Assembly: GCA_946803715.1 (NCBI GenBank)
Contig: CAMPET010000287.1
Span: forward strand, 58,068 to 89,472
DNA: 31,405 nt
Direction: 5' to 3'
Source of the DNA: Beroe ovata
Taxonomy: Eukaryota; Ctenophora; Nuda; Beroida; Beroidae
The notes under the pieces are model-generated. The model was not told where the DNA came from, ran no database searches, and saw nothing but the letters and a program-made list of their open reading frames with translations. The position numbers and the translations under genes were made by a program. Shown in pieces: positions 1 to 12,400 of this stretch; positions within the stretch are counted from its first letter, which is position 1, and each line of letters begins with the position of its first letter.

Positions 1-646
1 AACTAATAGGCTGAGACGTGCGTCTTTTCATGATAATCCTAGAGTAACATGCGTGCGTGTGTGTATGTTGTATGTTAAAATGTCCATTTGATCGTTAGCT
101 GCGCGCTGTATGCCAATTAGCAATGTTTACAGTACTCTACGATACGTTCTGTTTTATTATATGTCCACTCATCGATCTCAATACAGTGGCTTCATTATTT
201 GATAAAACATACTCAATGAGTTTATGATGTCGTTTTAAGGCTAATGAAAGTACTATATTTCTCTAATAAACAGAGAGAAATATGAATTGTATACGATTCT
301 GTGAGTGATTGTTGGGTATAGAGGTCAGGCAGCCTCGGTCAGAATCAAGAGGCAAAGTAAGACACAGAAGCTACTATGGTTCAACTCTTCTATACAATGT
401 GGGATGAATCCAGTGAAATACGCTCCAATTAAACGCGTGCAATAGTTTGACTCCAAATTGATCACGACTCATCAGAAACTCAAGCACCGTTTTTGTTGGT
501 TACCGAGTACCGATTTCAACTTCTCAAGATAGCACTTTATTCATGTAGTACAGAGACTACCGATACCCGCGTTTATCAGGTGTTACTATGGCACAATGTG
601 GCACAATGTGGCATGGCCGTGAGAAGAGTTCACACACAACTTTAAC

Positions 647-674
647 GTGGGTACCTACATAGGTAGGTACCCAC
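647..674. repeat. 28-bp near-perfect palindrome
   Basis: The sequence from GTGGGTACC to GGTACCCAC reads almost identically on both strands, with mismatches only near the centre. No function is assigned. Confidence 0.7.
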
Positions 675-851
675 CTAGGTTGATGAAATGGTGATAGTTA
701 TAATAGTTCTCGGCCACTCAGAATGATTCTCGGCTATCCTCATTGAGGAATGAACCTGAAGTAGGTAGTAGTGGCTCACTGATTCACTGTACAGTGTTAC
801 CCAATAGCACGCCGTGTTCTCACTGCGAGAGGTGCTAAATATCTAACGGAT

Positions 852-984
852 CACACACACACACACACGCACATCCAATATTGGATTAACATTAGTGAGC
901 CACCATATATACTTCTTCTCCAATAATGTGTGTATGTGTGTGTGTGTGTCTGTGTGTGTGTGTATGTGTGTGTGTGTGAGAGAG
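852..984. repeat. opposed (CA)n and (TG)n microsatellites
   Basis: A CA tract at 852-869 is followed about 60 bp later by an interrupted TG tract (927-978) running into a short GA tract. The two are inverted relative to each other and could pair as a stem. ORFs reading HTHTHT or VCVCVC across them are artefacts of the dinucleotide repeat. Confidence 0.9.
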
Positions 985-1514
985 AAAAAAGGGCACACTC
1001 GGTAACCTAAGTATAGGGCATGGTTGTCATAGTGACCATCATAGATTGAACTACCCTCACAACCTCTCTCAATCACACCCAAGTTCTATGTAAGTGAACC
1101 AATGGATAATGGATGTCCTTATCTGTACTAATCCAGATGTAGCACTCCTCATCTCAGACGTTTTTTGCCAATTCTTGTTCTGCTTGAGCAATGTTGCGGC
1201 GCAGCAGCCTGCAGTCTGTAGTCTTGCATATCTCAAATCCGGGCCATTTCATTGGTCAATATCTCATTAAGCAATACAGTGGTCAAACGCATACACTCCA
1301 TTGACACTGCGGTCAATACACACACATACACACACGTGTGTACATGACGTTGAGACAACTTGAACAGTGTACATGAAATGTGTGTTTTATCTTCATGAAA
1401 CGTGCGTTTTTAGTTCACAATAAGCGCGTTCAACATACACGATGTATAATGTAGGTATGTGGCTGATACATTACACACGTGTATGGGTTTCATGTATAGG
1501 TACTTCATGACAGG

Positions 1515-1568
1515 TCACGTGATCAACCAGTGGTTTATATTCTGGTCACGTGACACCAGCTCACGTGA
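1515..1568. promoter_or_regulatory. cluster of three TCACGTGA E-box/CLEAR-like sites
   Basis: The octamer TCACGTGA occurs at 1515-1522, 1546-1553 and 1561-1568. The middle copy is the full 10-mer GTCACGTGAC. CACGTG is the binding core of bHLH-ZIP factors, and GTCACGTGAC matches the CLEAR/M-box consensus of TFEB/MITF/USF-type factors. Spacings of 31 and 15 bp are tight for chance. It lies upstream of the visible semaphorin exons, so it could be promoter or first-intron regulatory DNA; no transcription start is visible. Confidence 0.4.
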
Positions 1569-3336
1569 CGTGAGAACAATATTATACCGCGAAGTTGAGA
1601 TATACTGCTGATTAATCAAGATCTCACTTAACCTAGTGTTCGGTTTAATTAATTTAGACCACCACCACCATCACTCAGTATATAATATACTCTCTGATTG
1701 TGCGATAACACCGACACTATATATAGGTTTTTGTTACAATAACAAACTAGATTATATACTCATGATACTCCCATCGATGTCACTGTCTTAGCTTTACGGC
1801 AAATACTTCTTACCCTGACAAGCAGTTTATACCGTTAATTGGAACTGACAGCAAGGTTTTTCTCAGCGGTATTATTGCATGTATAACAGCGGAAGGGGGG
1901 CAGTGTTATACAGAGAGTGATGGCTCATGGTATAAGTCATGTTGCATGTGATACGGTGTTTACTATGCTCATATATGCGGTCCTCGGGGGGTTTATTTCA
2001 AAGAAAACCTGACAAAACCCCCACCGGCCACTGGCTTACACGCAACCATCAATCTCTTATCGTAATATGAGGGCTTATTATATCCGTTGAGAGTGACCGT
2101 TGAAAAATAATGAACCCATCTTTCCCCCTTGAATTAATACAAGCACACTACTTCGGTAGGCGGACTATAATAATGTCTCTGAGGACTGTGATGAAAATGG
2201 GCCAAGATCTCTCTCTCTTTGCATACGTACTTCGTCTGACTAGACATAGGAATGGAGCTATATGTTTGTGTATACGAGTTACAAATTGGTGTCCGTTTAA
2301 ATAAATTGGCTCGGCTCGTGCTGGTCATGCATAAGCTGTATTTTTTGATTGGTCCGTACACTTCATACACTGTACTACTGTATACGTACAGACATGGAAA
2401 TTGAGTTACAGTTACTCACTTCTCCCCCCCCTCTCTCTGTTTCTTCCTCCTCCCATCTTACTGTGCAGTAGTCGAGTCCAGGGGTAAACATTGTGCATCA
2501 TAGATATAATATGCGAAGTATGCAGTATGATGATGCACAGGGGAGATGTGATTCAGGAGAAAAAAGAACAAAAATTGGTTTAATTCCGAATCCATCTACC
2601 ACTGACCACCATCAGTGTTCCTGTGTGGGGCTACTGTCGCCTGCTGTCAACAGATTGATTGAATTAAACACCCAATCACGAGATCAATAGAATAAACCAC
2701 GAATCTGGCTACTGCTACTGACAGGCGACTTTGACACGATAATTGATACTGAACGTATGAATCCCCCTGTATATGATTGATTTTGTGAACAACGTAATGT
2801 CGAGCATGTCCGCTGTACGCTAAACGCAGCCCCCTCCATGCGATTGAATTTGGTCGAAATCAAATATATTATTTTAATCTGGATAGCTGACATCTGGATC
2901 TATAAATAAATAATACCAATCCCCACTCACTCTCTGATCACGCGAATTCTGATTCTCTGAGAGGGAGGGACAGAATGATCACGAAGCTGGTGGGGAAGAT
3001 ACATCGATACTACGTAACTCGGAAACTACACAATGCCTAATATTATGACTTGGTCCGGAGACCGGATTCCGGCGTGGAACTCCCTCGAGTGACACGTCAT
3101 TATAAACCACATCTCATATTATTATATACGGGGGAATACTGGTACAGCTAGGGAGAGAGAGATGGTAGATCTGCAATCTTATGGGAATCATAGCAACTAG
3201 GTATACACGGTGATCTCTCGGTTGAAATAATTACTGCTAGAGCAATCTTCACTTCACTAAAATCCCACCCTTCTCAAGAATATTCTCTTGTCATACTTGC
3301 TAATTATATTGTTCCTCCAACTCTACTCCCCCCTAG

Positions 3337-3439
3337 GTTGACGCTCTAGAGTTCAGTGAACGAGATCATGTGAGGAGTGGTAACGGGTTCTGCCCAGCCA
3401 GCCCCTTCGAGACTACATCCTACCTCAAACTCAGTGGAG
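3337..3439 (+). CDS. semaphorin exon: Sema domain, CPxxP segment
   Basis: The acceptor is CCCCCTAG before 3337 and the donor is GAG|GTGGGT at 3440. The exon reads from phase 0 and ends in phase 1. It encodes VDALEFSERDHVRSGNGFCP followed by ASPFETTSYLKLSG. This aligns with the semaphorin 'G-x-G-x-CP-x-x-P ... v-d-g-x-L-Y' region. The trailing G completes a GAT codon with the exon at 6662, and the joined text continues the alignment (AGTCIDACNSDAITRFN versus the usual SGT..DF..S..AI.R). That alignment continuity confirms the link across a 3.2-kb intron. Confidence 0.8.
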
Positions 3440-6400
3440 GTGGGTACAAATCGTGCAAGATGTGATCTGATTTTTCCATCCCGAGATCGGGATTTACTAT
3501 TCCATCATTTCTGTGTAGATAGGCTGTTGCTAGTAAAGTAGAAACATGAGTTGTATCAACGAGTGTTGAAAGCACGAGTGATTTACTGAAGAGAATTCAC
3601 ATTTCATCGCAACTCTGATCAAGTTGCATTTTACAATCATGCATATCATCACTCCCCAAATTCATTATGAATTTACCAAGTTTGACATGTTCATGATCGT
3701 TTGATGGAAATCTTACAACATCTCCAAGACGTGTTGACGTGTAATATGGGAATTATGATTTGAAACACACATTTCAACTGAATAATAATATAGCTTGATT
3801 ATGACAGTGAAGCCCGTGCTGGTATCACACCAAACTGTCACCATCATGAAAGCAACTGTTGCTATAGCAACTCTTGGTTGCTATGGCGAATATCCTCGTC
3901 GTGGGAGTGAACTCATCCCTGAACACTTCTGGGATCTGTAAACTGTGTCACGTGATAGCAATGCTTCACTCCTATTGGATAGTTCAGAACTAGTGTTCCC
4001 TGATTATTACAAGTTGCAATAATGAGCGCTGGGCTAGCTCCAGAAGTTGCTATTGTAACCACTAACCATGTTCCCCTCTTTACGGTCCCATATGCCCCCC
4101 CCCTATAATAGCAGTTGTACGGATAACCATCATGTAATGAGTCTATGATAATATTCACCCCCCCCCAATTTGCATAACATAGCAATCACAGCCCCCTCGC
4201 TCGTTACTGTAGCCTCATTAGAGGGGAGCAATTAAAACACTCACCCGGAAAAGCACCTGCTGTGGTAGTGGGGAGAACAAGAACTTCTCTTCCTTCTTGA
4301 AACTTGTAATTATTCGGTGCCTGGACTTGTGGCGGGCATACTGTAGCTCATGAGATAGTGACCTGTATAACACCGGAATCTGACCCAATCTGATGGTGGT
4401 GGTAGCGACTACTACAGGACATTGCCAGTATTTCATTGTGGGAGGTATATTATCAGAATATTGGTTGGTAGTTCGGGATAGCTGAAATATAGATGAAGTG
4501 GCAATTTATCATGATATCATCATTATGTTCCAATCTCCTATCCTGATATAACTATCCTGTTCTTGGAATTTTGGATATATGATGTTGGCTGTGGTCCTTC
4601 TCACGTGGCTCTTTGGTGTTTACTGTTTNGCATAACATAGCAATCACAGCCCCCTCCCTCGTTACTGTAGCCTCATTAGGGGGAGCAATTAAAACACTCA
4701 CCCGGAAAAGCACCTGCTGTGGTAGCGGGGGGAACAAGAACTTCTCTTCCTTCTTGAAACTTGTAATTATTCGGTGCCTGGACCCGTGGCGGGCATACTG
4801 TAGCTCATGAGATAGTGACCTGTATAACACCGCAATCTGATGGTGGTGGTAGCGACTACTACAGGATATTGCCAGTATTTCATAGTGGGAGGTATATTTT
4901 CAGAATATTGGTTGGTAGTTCGGGACAGCTGAAATATCGATGATGTGGCAATTTATCATGATATCATCATTATGTTCCAATCTCCTATCCTGTTATAACC
5001 ATCCTGTTCTTGGAATGTTTGGATATATGATGTTGACTGTGGTCCTTCTCACGTGGCTCTTTGGTGTTTACTGTTTAAGCTGGGGGTAACATCGGGCTAG
5101 ACATCACTCCCAAACACGAGACATCGCCAGACATCACTCCCAAACACGAGACAGCACCAAACATAAGTCTTACCGCATCACTCATCCCTCTCGAGACATA
5201 CCTATTTTTTTTAATACATCCTTCCTGCTTATCTTCGTCGATTCACTCAAACAAACACATGAATACACAAACAAACAAACAAATAAACAAACGAGTTACC
5301 AGACAAGCATTTAGACAGAGACTCACAGACCAATTATAAACAGACATACAGATGTCATATGACAATACAGAATACCTGCCGATAATGTTATTACACAAAG
5401 CATAATAAGTAGTTCCGTAATCACTATATTCGCATCGGCGATGATTGCATTACAGGCACTACTCATGCACTTATAGTACTAGGGAAATCATGAACCCCAT
5501 GATGATTGAGCAAGGGCCAAGGGGGGGTGCATCTGTTGCAGGACTTGGTAATTACTATGAATATTGTCCACAGATTGGGTTCCCAGAGGACCATGTTTCA
5601 TCTGGTAAACACACAGGCATCATACTTCCTGTGCAGCAGCTCCACAAAGCACGATGCCGCTCAGACACAAATATCAGATGTATCATCATCATCCGTCTAA
5701 TTGGACTACTCCTGCGGCTAGGACCCTCAGTCATCATTATGCTGAATGTGTGTGACTGTGTGTGTTTGTGTGTGTGTGTGAGGGGCCGTAGATGTTTGAA
5801 ATCGAGTTAAGTAAGAGGAAACACACACACTTCACACACGCACACACACACACACACACACAGACACACACAAACACCCACACACAAACAAACGGATCAT
5901 AATGAAATAGTGCGGTCACAGTTTGAGGGTTGAGGTAATGTTGATTGCGGGATTGCGATTTGCAAGCATCGTGATAGCTCTAGGGGCTCTAGGTACGGAA
6001 TTTCTCAAGTGCTGGCTATAATATGCGGGTATATCATTCCTAGATCACTGAGCCGTGACTGACATTGTGACTGACATTGTTCACGACACCTTCGGATCAA
6101 TCAACTCATTATGTCATTATCTATCCATCCAGTATGACGTCATAGCAATTGGTAATCATGCTAATCACTTAATCACGACAGTTTCCGTGTAACAGTTGGA
6201 ATGCACTTTGTGACTGTACTCTATTGTGTGTGTGCGGATAATATCCAACAACAACAATAGCTGCTGCCGCATATATCCAGACAGCAGCACATTATGACAA
6301 GCTGTGCGTGGATCTTGACAAGCTACTCACAACAATTACTGCCAGTTCAGCGTAACTGCGAGCATGCCAGAGATATATCTAGGAACTTTTTATAGATATT

Positions 6401-9400
6401 GTACATTCGATATGGATAGGGCAACAGCTTAACATGTACAGAACTTTGCGGTCAAACTCGATATTATGTGTAAGGAATTTGTACAGGCAACAATATCTAT
6501 CGGTTCAGGTGGTTAAAGCTGTCCTATCCAAATAAAAAGCAGCATGGTTCCCCCCACTTTCAAAATCTCCACCTCCATCTCTTCCTCATTCATCTCACAT
6601 CTCATATCAGATATATCCTACCCTCAGAGTTCCTCTGCATTACTCCTAACAACATCCTCAGATATCGGTTTTGCGGGCACATGTATCGACGCGTGCAACA
6701 GTGACGCGATAACGCGATTCAACCTCCAGCTGGGCTCGCTCGCCGCGACAAGCTACACATTCGAGACGAAGGATACGCTCAGCGATCCTGTGTTCGTATA
6801 CTCGTTCGAAGAAGGGGAACATGTGTACTTCGTCTTCAGGGAGACAGCTTCCGAGATGGCTACCGAGGTAGGGGTTTTTCTGTTGAGTGGAGCTTGAAGG
6901 AGTTTTTTTATTAGAATAGGTATACTGTGGGAATTTCTTATGGAAGTTCCTTGGTCCATTGCCGAATTTGACTCTGTTAAAGAGTGTTTTATCCACCAAA
7001 AACAGTGGTAATTTGATACAAACATTAGAATTACCGATTGACAAAATCTCGTTTGTTACGCTCTGGTTTTTCCTAAATGAATTGTACATTTCCCTGGCTC
7101 TATATAATATGTGTGATAAAATCGGGATGATAATTAATATGTTGACCCACATACATCAGAATAATATATCGATACACTTGTGCCGGCGTGATAAGGGGCA
7201 GGTGCTACACAGCGGGTGTAGCACATGTGTGTGTGTGTAGGTCAGTGTCCAGGCACACGTTCAGCTGAAAGTGGGGGGAGGGTTCGTTATCCTTCCCAAA
7301 CCGTTATAACCGGTCATTTGTAAGCCTGATATATAATGTGCCGCTGATCAGTGTCCATTTGCTACTCTGCCCCATCCTGCAAACAAGTCCCCCCCCCTTT
7401 GTAATAGCACCAACTATGATACAGCGGCTCGATAAAGCAGCGCTGATAAACAGCTGTTAGCGAGTTAATGGCACAGTAACGAGTTAATTACCCATTACAG
7501 TGTGCACGTGCATGATGCATTGTCAAGACACGGCGGGTGGGTATTGTGTAATTGCACACCAGCCATGATCATGCGATAGGGGTGTGCAAATTGTTAATTG
7601 GTGTTACTATAATATGTCCACCGCCCAACACAAGAACCAGTCAGTAGTGGAAGTGTCTGACTAATGTGAACTGGTCGTCATATTATGGTGTGAAGGGTGT
7701 GAACTAGTGGTGTGAACTGGTCATCATATGCACGATGCTCAGCCTGTCATAGTTCGTTATGTTATGTTCGATTCTAATTGAGGTTCATTTAATGGACGAA
7801 CTTAGATACGAATCAATATTCCATCATGTCAGCAATCACGTTATAATCAACTAATTCCCCCCTCCCCTACAGAAAATATTCTCGCGTATTGGTCGGATCT
7901 GCAAGAACGATGTGGGGAGTAGTAGTAGCTTCATGGCGAACTACTTCCTCTCCTTCTTCAAGGCGAGGTTCTACTGCACAAGTTCACAGGCTGGACAGCA
8001 ACCTTTCGACCACGATGAAATAGGTTCGTTTTTATCGGTGATAGTACCGTAGATTGCATTCATTGTATTATTCATCGCAGATACAGTACACTATATGATA
8101 TACATTGTACATTGTACACCATGATGCAGTCGCGGAATCTGAATTTCGCGTCTGCAATTATTAGTTGTTGTTGGCTCTGCTTGTCGAATGGTACATAGGA
8201 AAGGGCAACCCGCGCCCGTGGTGGCCTCGTAATATCCAGAGGCCTGGTAGTCGAGAGCCGCTATGCTGCCGTTTCCGTAATATTCACGATACCTTACGTT
8301 CCGTAATCAACATATGTTTACAGCAGGAATCACATATATATTCCATGTCTGTCATTCATGATCTGTCGTGTGATCAAGGCATCCTACTGTAGCTGGTCTG
8401 CTTCTATTACGGACACCCAGTCTCCAGAAAGATGTACAATAGTATAGCGCCCCCGAGACCCACTCACGTACTCCATACTCCAATATTGTGTGATGATACG
8501 GGGAAATTTGTGTATGTGTGTGTGAATGTTTCGTGAGCTAATTCGGGTCGCGATGTGTGTGGCGTGTTTTTAAAAAGAAGGGCAGAAAGTAGCCATTGAG
8601 GCGATGATGATCGATGGCTTTGTGCGAGGTGTATGGTGGTGAGTGATGTGTGTGGCGTGTCTGCGTATTGTTTCCAAAAACATGTCATTGCTGTATCACA
8701 TGACTCAAAGGGTTGACGTGTTATGATAAGAAATTTCCAAGTATTTCCAGTGTGTGTATGTGTGTATAGATAGCACTTCTCCAACATAAACAATACCCAG
8801 ACACATGTACATCGAATCACAGAAACACACACACACACACACGGACGCACAAAACGGAAACACAGATTCAAAGGCTTAACTCACTTTGAGCAAACAATGG
8901 TACCCCAATGTCCCCCAAGCCGTGTTTATACACTTTGTGCCCCATCTATTCGGTGAAACACAATGGACCGGAACGGGGCTATTGTTGGTAATTCCAATAT
9001 AATTATCAGCAGTACGTTATAGTATTATCATAGAACTACTGCTACTACTACTATGCGATTATCATTGTTCAACTGAGAATGTGAGAGAAGTTTCGAAATA
9101 GTAGCCCAGTGAAGATAATCATTGTTCTCGTGGTTACACGTGGATAATTATGATGGAATTACAGAATTATGCAGTGTGACTGTGCCTACTATCGGAATAT
9201 GCTTATCAGCACTGTACATGCCCACGGTAGCTGTGATAAAGAAATGAATGCACAAGAAGCCTAGCAGAAAAACGCTGACCCAGCCAGAAAAAAGGGGTGG
9301 TGTTTTTAACCCAAGGCCAACATGACAAATTTTTCGAAACTTTTGCAATTCAGTGCTCCACTTATTTCGAAGGAACAAGGAAAAAAGGTTTACCACGATG

Positions 9401-12400
9401 AAGTTTTTTCCAGGCACACTCTGACTTGACCATTGTTTCAGATGGAGCTGTATATCAAGATGGCGTATTGTATGCTACATTCAGTGGTCCAAAGTGAGTA
9501 ACAGTACACACACATTGAGTTTATTAAACATGTTTGATGTCATAGAACCTGTTTAAACCATCCCATTAGATACAAATGTTATAATCGTAGTATTGGTTCA
9601 AATTCCATTTCGCATTCATTCAGGAACCTGCAGACTGGCTCCATTGTGTGCTCCTATCCCATTGACACGATCAATGATGTGTTTGATGGACCCTATCTGA
9701 GCTACAATGAGGAAGTCAGAGAATGGATGACACTCCCTAACATGAACTACAACGTGAGTTGCTCCTTCATAAAACACTTTGTACGGAATTTGACCTTTCA
9801 CACTCAACTTTTTAAAAAACGCTTCAATATTTCTCCTTTGGTTTTAAACGATACCCGTTCCAATAAACCTTGATAATTGGCAAAGGTCACGAGGCCATCT
9901 TGTCATCAGTTTCAAAACTTTGCGAAAACCTGCTCTGAACATGAGATTGACAAGACGAATTCCGCTGTCGAGTGTCGGGTGTATGTTGACAGACAGAGAG
10001 CTGTGTCGATGTGGTAGTTTTGACACACTCACACATGTTATAGCAGATTTTGACACAAGTTTTGACACGGCTTATCCCCGTAGTGTAATCGTAAGAAAGA
10101 CGATAAAGAAGCTATCAAGTGGTATCTAATGTCAGGGAGCATACACAACATCTCCCCTCTCTACAGCACAGACTCGACAGAGAGGTATGTCACACTTACC
10201 GACCTGACCAGCTTTCGGCAATGCCCAGTTTTCGGCAATGTCCAGTTTTCGGAAATGTCCAGTTTTCGGCAATGTCCAGGTTTATGTTAAACGATTTCAA
10301 GGCTTTAGGTTTATGCTGATTGGTTGACAGACAAGTTCCAGTTATAAGTGTGTCCTTGTTTACCTGTGACTCGTCACGTTGTACGAGGAATGTGTCAAAT
10401 TCATCCTGTTTAATGAAGCACAGCTCAATATGTCATCAATTTCTCTGATGCTATTTTTAAACCAACGGTGTTGTCCTGGGCGTTTTGAAGCTCCACCACT
10501 CCATTAGTCACTTTGCGACACCGCGTGTTTGGACGGAAACCCAATCACTCATCCTTACTGATGGAATTGATGATTCAGAATGACATGAATGAACATCATT
10601 AGATGAACTGATCCAATGACCCATTATTAAATGTATGCCACTTACTTGGAATTGTTACGAATCACTTGGCACAATGATCTTTACGGATCACAGCCAAATT
10701 TATGTGGGAGGGTCCCAGGTGTGCCATTATTATTGAGAATTATTGAGACCCAACCTTAGGCAAATGGTAACTTTGTGTAAATAGCATGATGTGTGATAAC
10801 CATTCTACTGCTAAATGTGTGTGTGACATGTGTGTGTGTGTGTGAGTGTGTGAGGATTGAAAATTGTGAAAGTGGATAATGCATGATATTGCGTGTTAGA
10901 ATGCCCCATTATTTTAGCTATTATCCTCCTTGACATATCTCCCTCAAGTGGAGTTATTATTAAGTGACTTTCATCTCCCTGCTCTATGATAAGCAGTTAA
11001 AATAAATGTGGATCACAGCGGGTATAATTTTCAAATTTATTTCTCTCGGAATCCTAGTACAGATACCTATCTGAAGGTTGCGAGGGGGAAAATTTCATAC
11101 TTTGACTGCCAAAGAGAAATCAAAAGATAACGCGTTTACCTACCTACTTCATTTTAATAATTAGTGAGGAAAACATTCAATTTGGTAAGCATATTATTTG
11201 GATTTTGCGATAATTATTAAACTTGGGTAAAGAACTACATTTTAAAACCCGGGTCCTCAGACATCGATCCCGCCTTTGCGCAGCTTGATAGGATAAACAA
11301 TATTTAACAAATTGTTCTCGTGTTAAACTGTCCCTATCGCTATAATTGTCCGGTTCATTGGTCATTCCTGAAGTACACCCGGCATATTTCACAGCTGACA
11401 GCATCCCTGATTTGGATGCTTGCTGTGATCCCTCCAATGTATAATCCTGTTATCCCTCACTCCCTTTCACTCCCTTTCACTAACTCACTACCTCACTCCC
11501 TCTGCCCCTCACTCCCTCACTCACCCACTCCCTGTCACTCCCTCACTCCCCCACTCCTTCCCCCTTCACTCCCTTGTTAACCGACAAAACCAGTGTGCTC
11601 GGTACTCATGACAGCGTTTTTATCTTAACCTGTTTTAGCTAACAATTGACATTTATCCGAAGTAGGTTTAGTTAGTAGGTTTATAATTGTTGATGACGAT
11701 TATGAGTACCTAGGTATAGCTACCAATTAAGATTCATCAGAAATTTTATTTTATGTGATGGAAGGTATAAATAATCATAGGATGTAATGGTTAATAATTA
11801 TGGGCATACTGCATAGTTAGTAATAATAATGATGGGATTGATGGTTATTATGATGACAACACCCCATGTCACAGGTAGGTCTATGCATGTCATACCGACA
11901 TGTGTTACATACCATGTGTTACATGCCGTGTGTTACATGTCATGTCTCACCATGTCTTACATGCCACTATGAGGGGGTGTCCGTGTGTTCTGTGTAAATT
12001 AGCCATCACTGAGACAATAGTGAGTATTGCCACTGAGAGTGTGAGAAAATCTTGTAGAAAACTCCATCCACCTTGCGGAAAAGACAATTTTAAAACTCAG
12101 AAATCAGTATTATGATGGTATTATTCAGTATCATCATCTCATTAATACACGATTTACCCTCACAGGTTGACGTCCATTACTTCATACTCGTTTCTCTACC
12201 AAGGGGAAGATATCATGGTACTCTACGCTGCCTCAGGTAAGCAGTGACGTCAATTAAATAGTCAGCATGACGTAACTACAGCCATTATGAAAATATTGTT
12301 ACGTTGGGAAATAGGAACAAAGCAGCTCGGGAACTATCGCGCAGTGCACATTCAGAGGTTTCTCCAGTCTCTTACTTTTTCTCGAGACTCATGAATGAGC

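Larger units (their letters stand above)
1..3336. other. 5' non-coding stretch, no exon recognised
   Basis: No ORF here shows a conserved domain or a phase-compatible splice context. The stretch holds CA/TG microsatellites (852-984), a 28-bp near-perfect palindrome (647-674) and three TCACGTGA boxes (1515-1568). Because the semaphorin exon at 3337 begins in the middle of the Sema domain, the missing first Sema exons and signal peptide must lie here unrecognised or upstream of the window. I could not identify them. Confidence 0.6.
3440..6661 (+). other. semaphorin intron, repeat-rich
   Basis: The stretch holds a 0.45-kb duplication around a single N (4172-5076), a 30-bp tandem duplication (5099-5158), an AAAC-rich tract (about 5251-5292) and opposed TG and CA tracts (5745-5890). 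An open frame at 5445-5810 with a plausible TTGCAG acceptor has no recognisable domain and is not needed for phase continuity, so I left it uncalled. Confidence 0.6.
9754..12165 (+). other. semaphorin intron region with a missing coding segment
   Basis: Phase 0 leaves at 9753 and phase 2 is needed at 12166, and the protein lacks the usual 60-90 residues around R-P-G-x-C. At least one exon of length 3n+2 must be hidden here or lost from the assembly. A tiny candidate (CACAGACTCGACAGAGAG between TCTCTACAG and GTATGT, at 10166-10183) has good splice sites but the wrong length class. The region also holds a 17-bp tandem repeat, a TG microsatellite (10818-10853) and a polypyrimidine tract. Confidence 0.6.

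Noticed and set aside
4218-4830. Two similar minus-strand frames (72 and 92 codons)
   Set aside because: They are the same sequence in the two copies of the 450-bp duplication, without a domain or splice support.
5445-5810. 121-codon + strand frame with possible splice sites
   Set aside because: No recognised domain; the flanking Sema exons already join in phase without it; its end is a TG repeat.
6658-7152. 164-codon minus-strand frame
   Set aside because: Shadow of the semaphorin exon 6662-6867 on the other strand.
8464-8871. 135-codon minus-strand frame
   Set aside because: Built partly on CA/TG tracts, no domain, lies in a semaphorin intron.
10166-10183. 18-nt micro-exon as the missing semaphorin segment
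   Set aside because: Good splice signals, but a multiple of three cannot solve the phase 0 to 2 gap and its residues do not match the Sema family.
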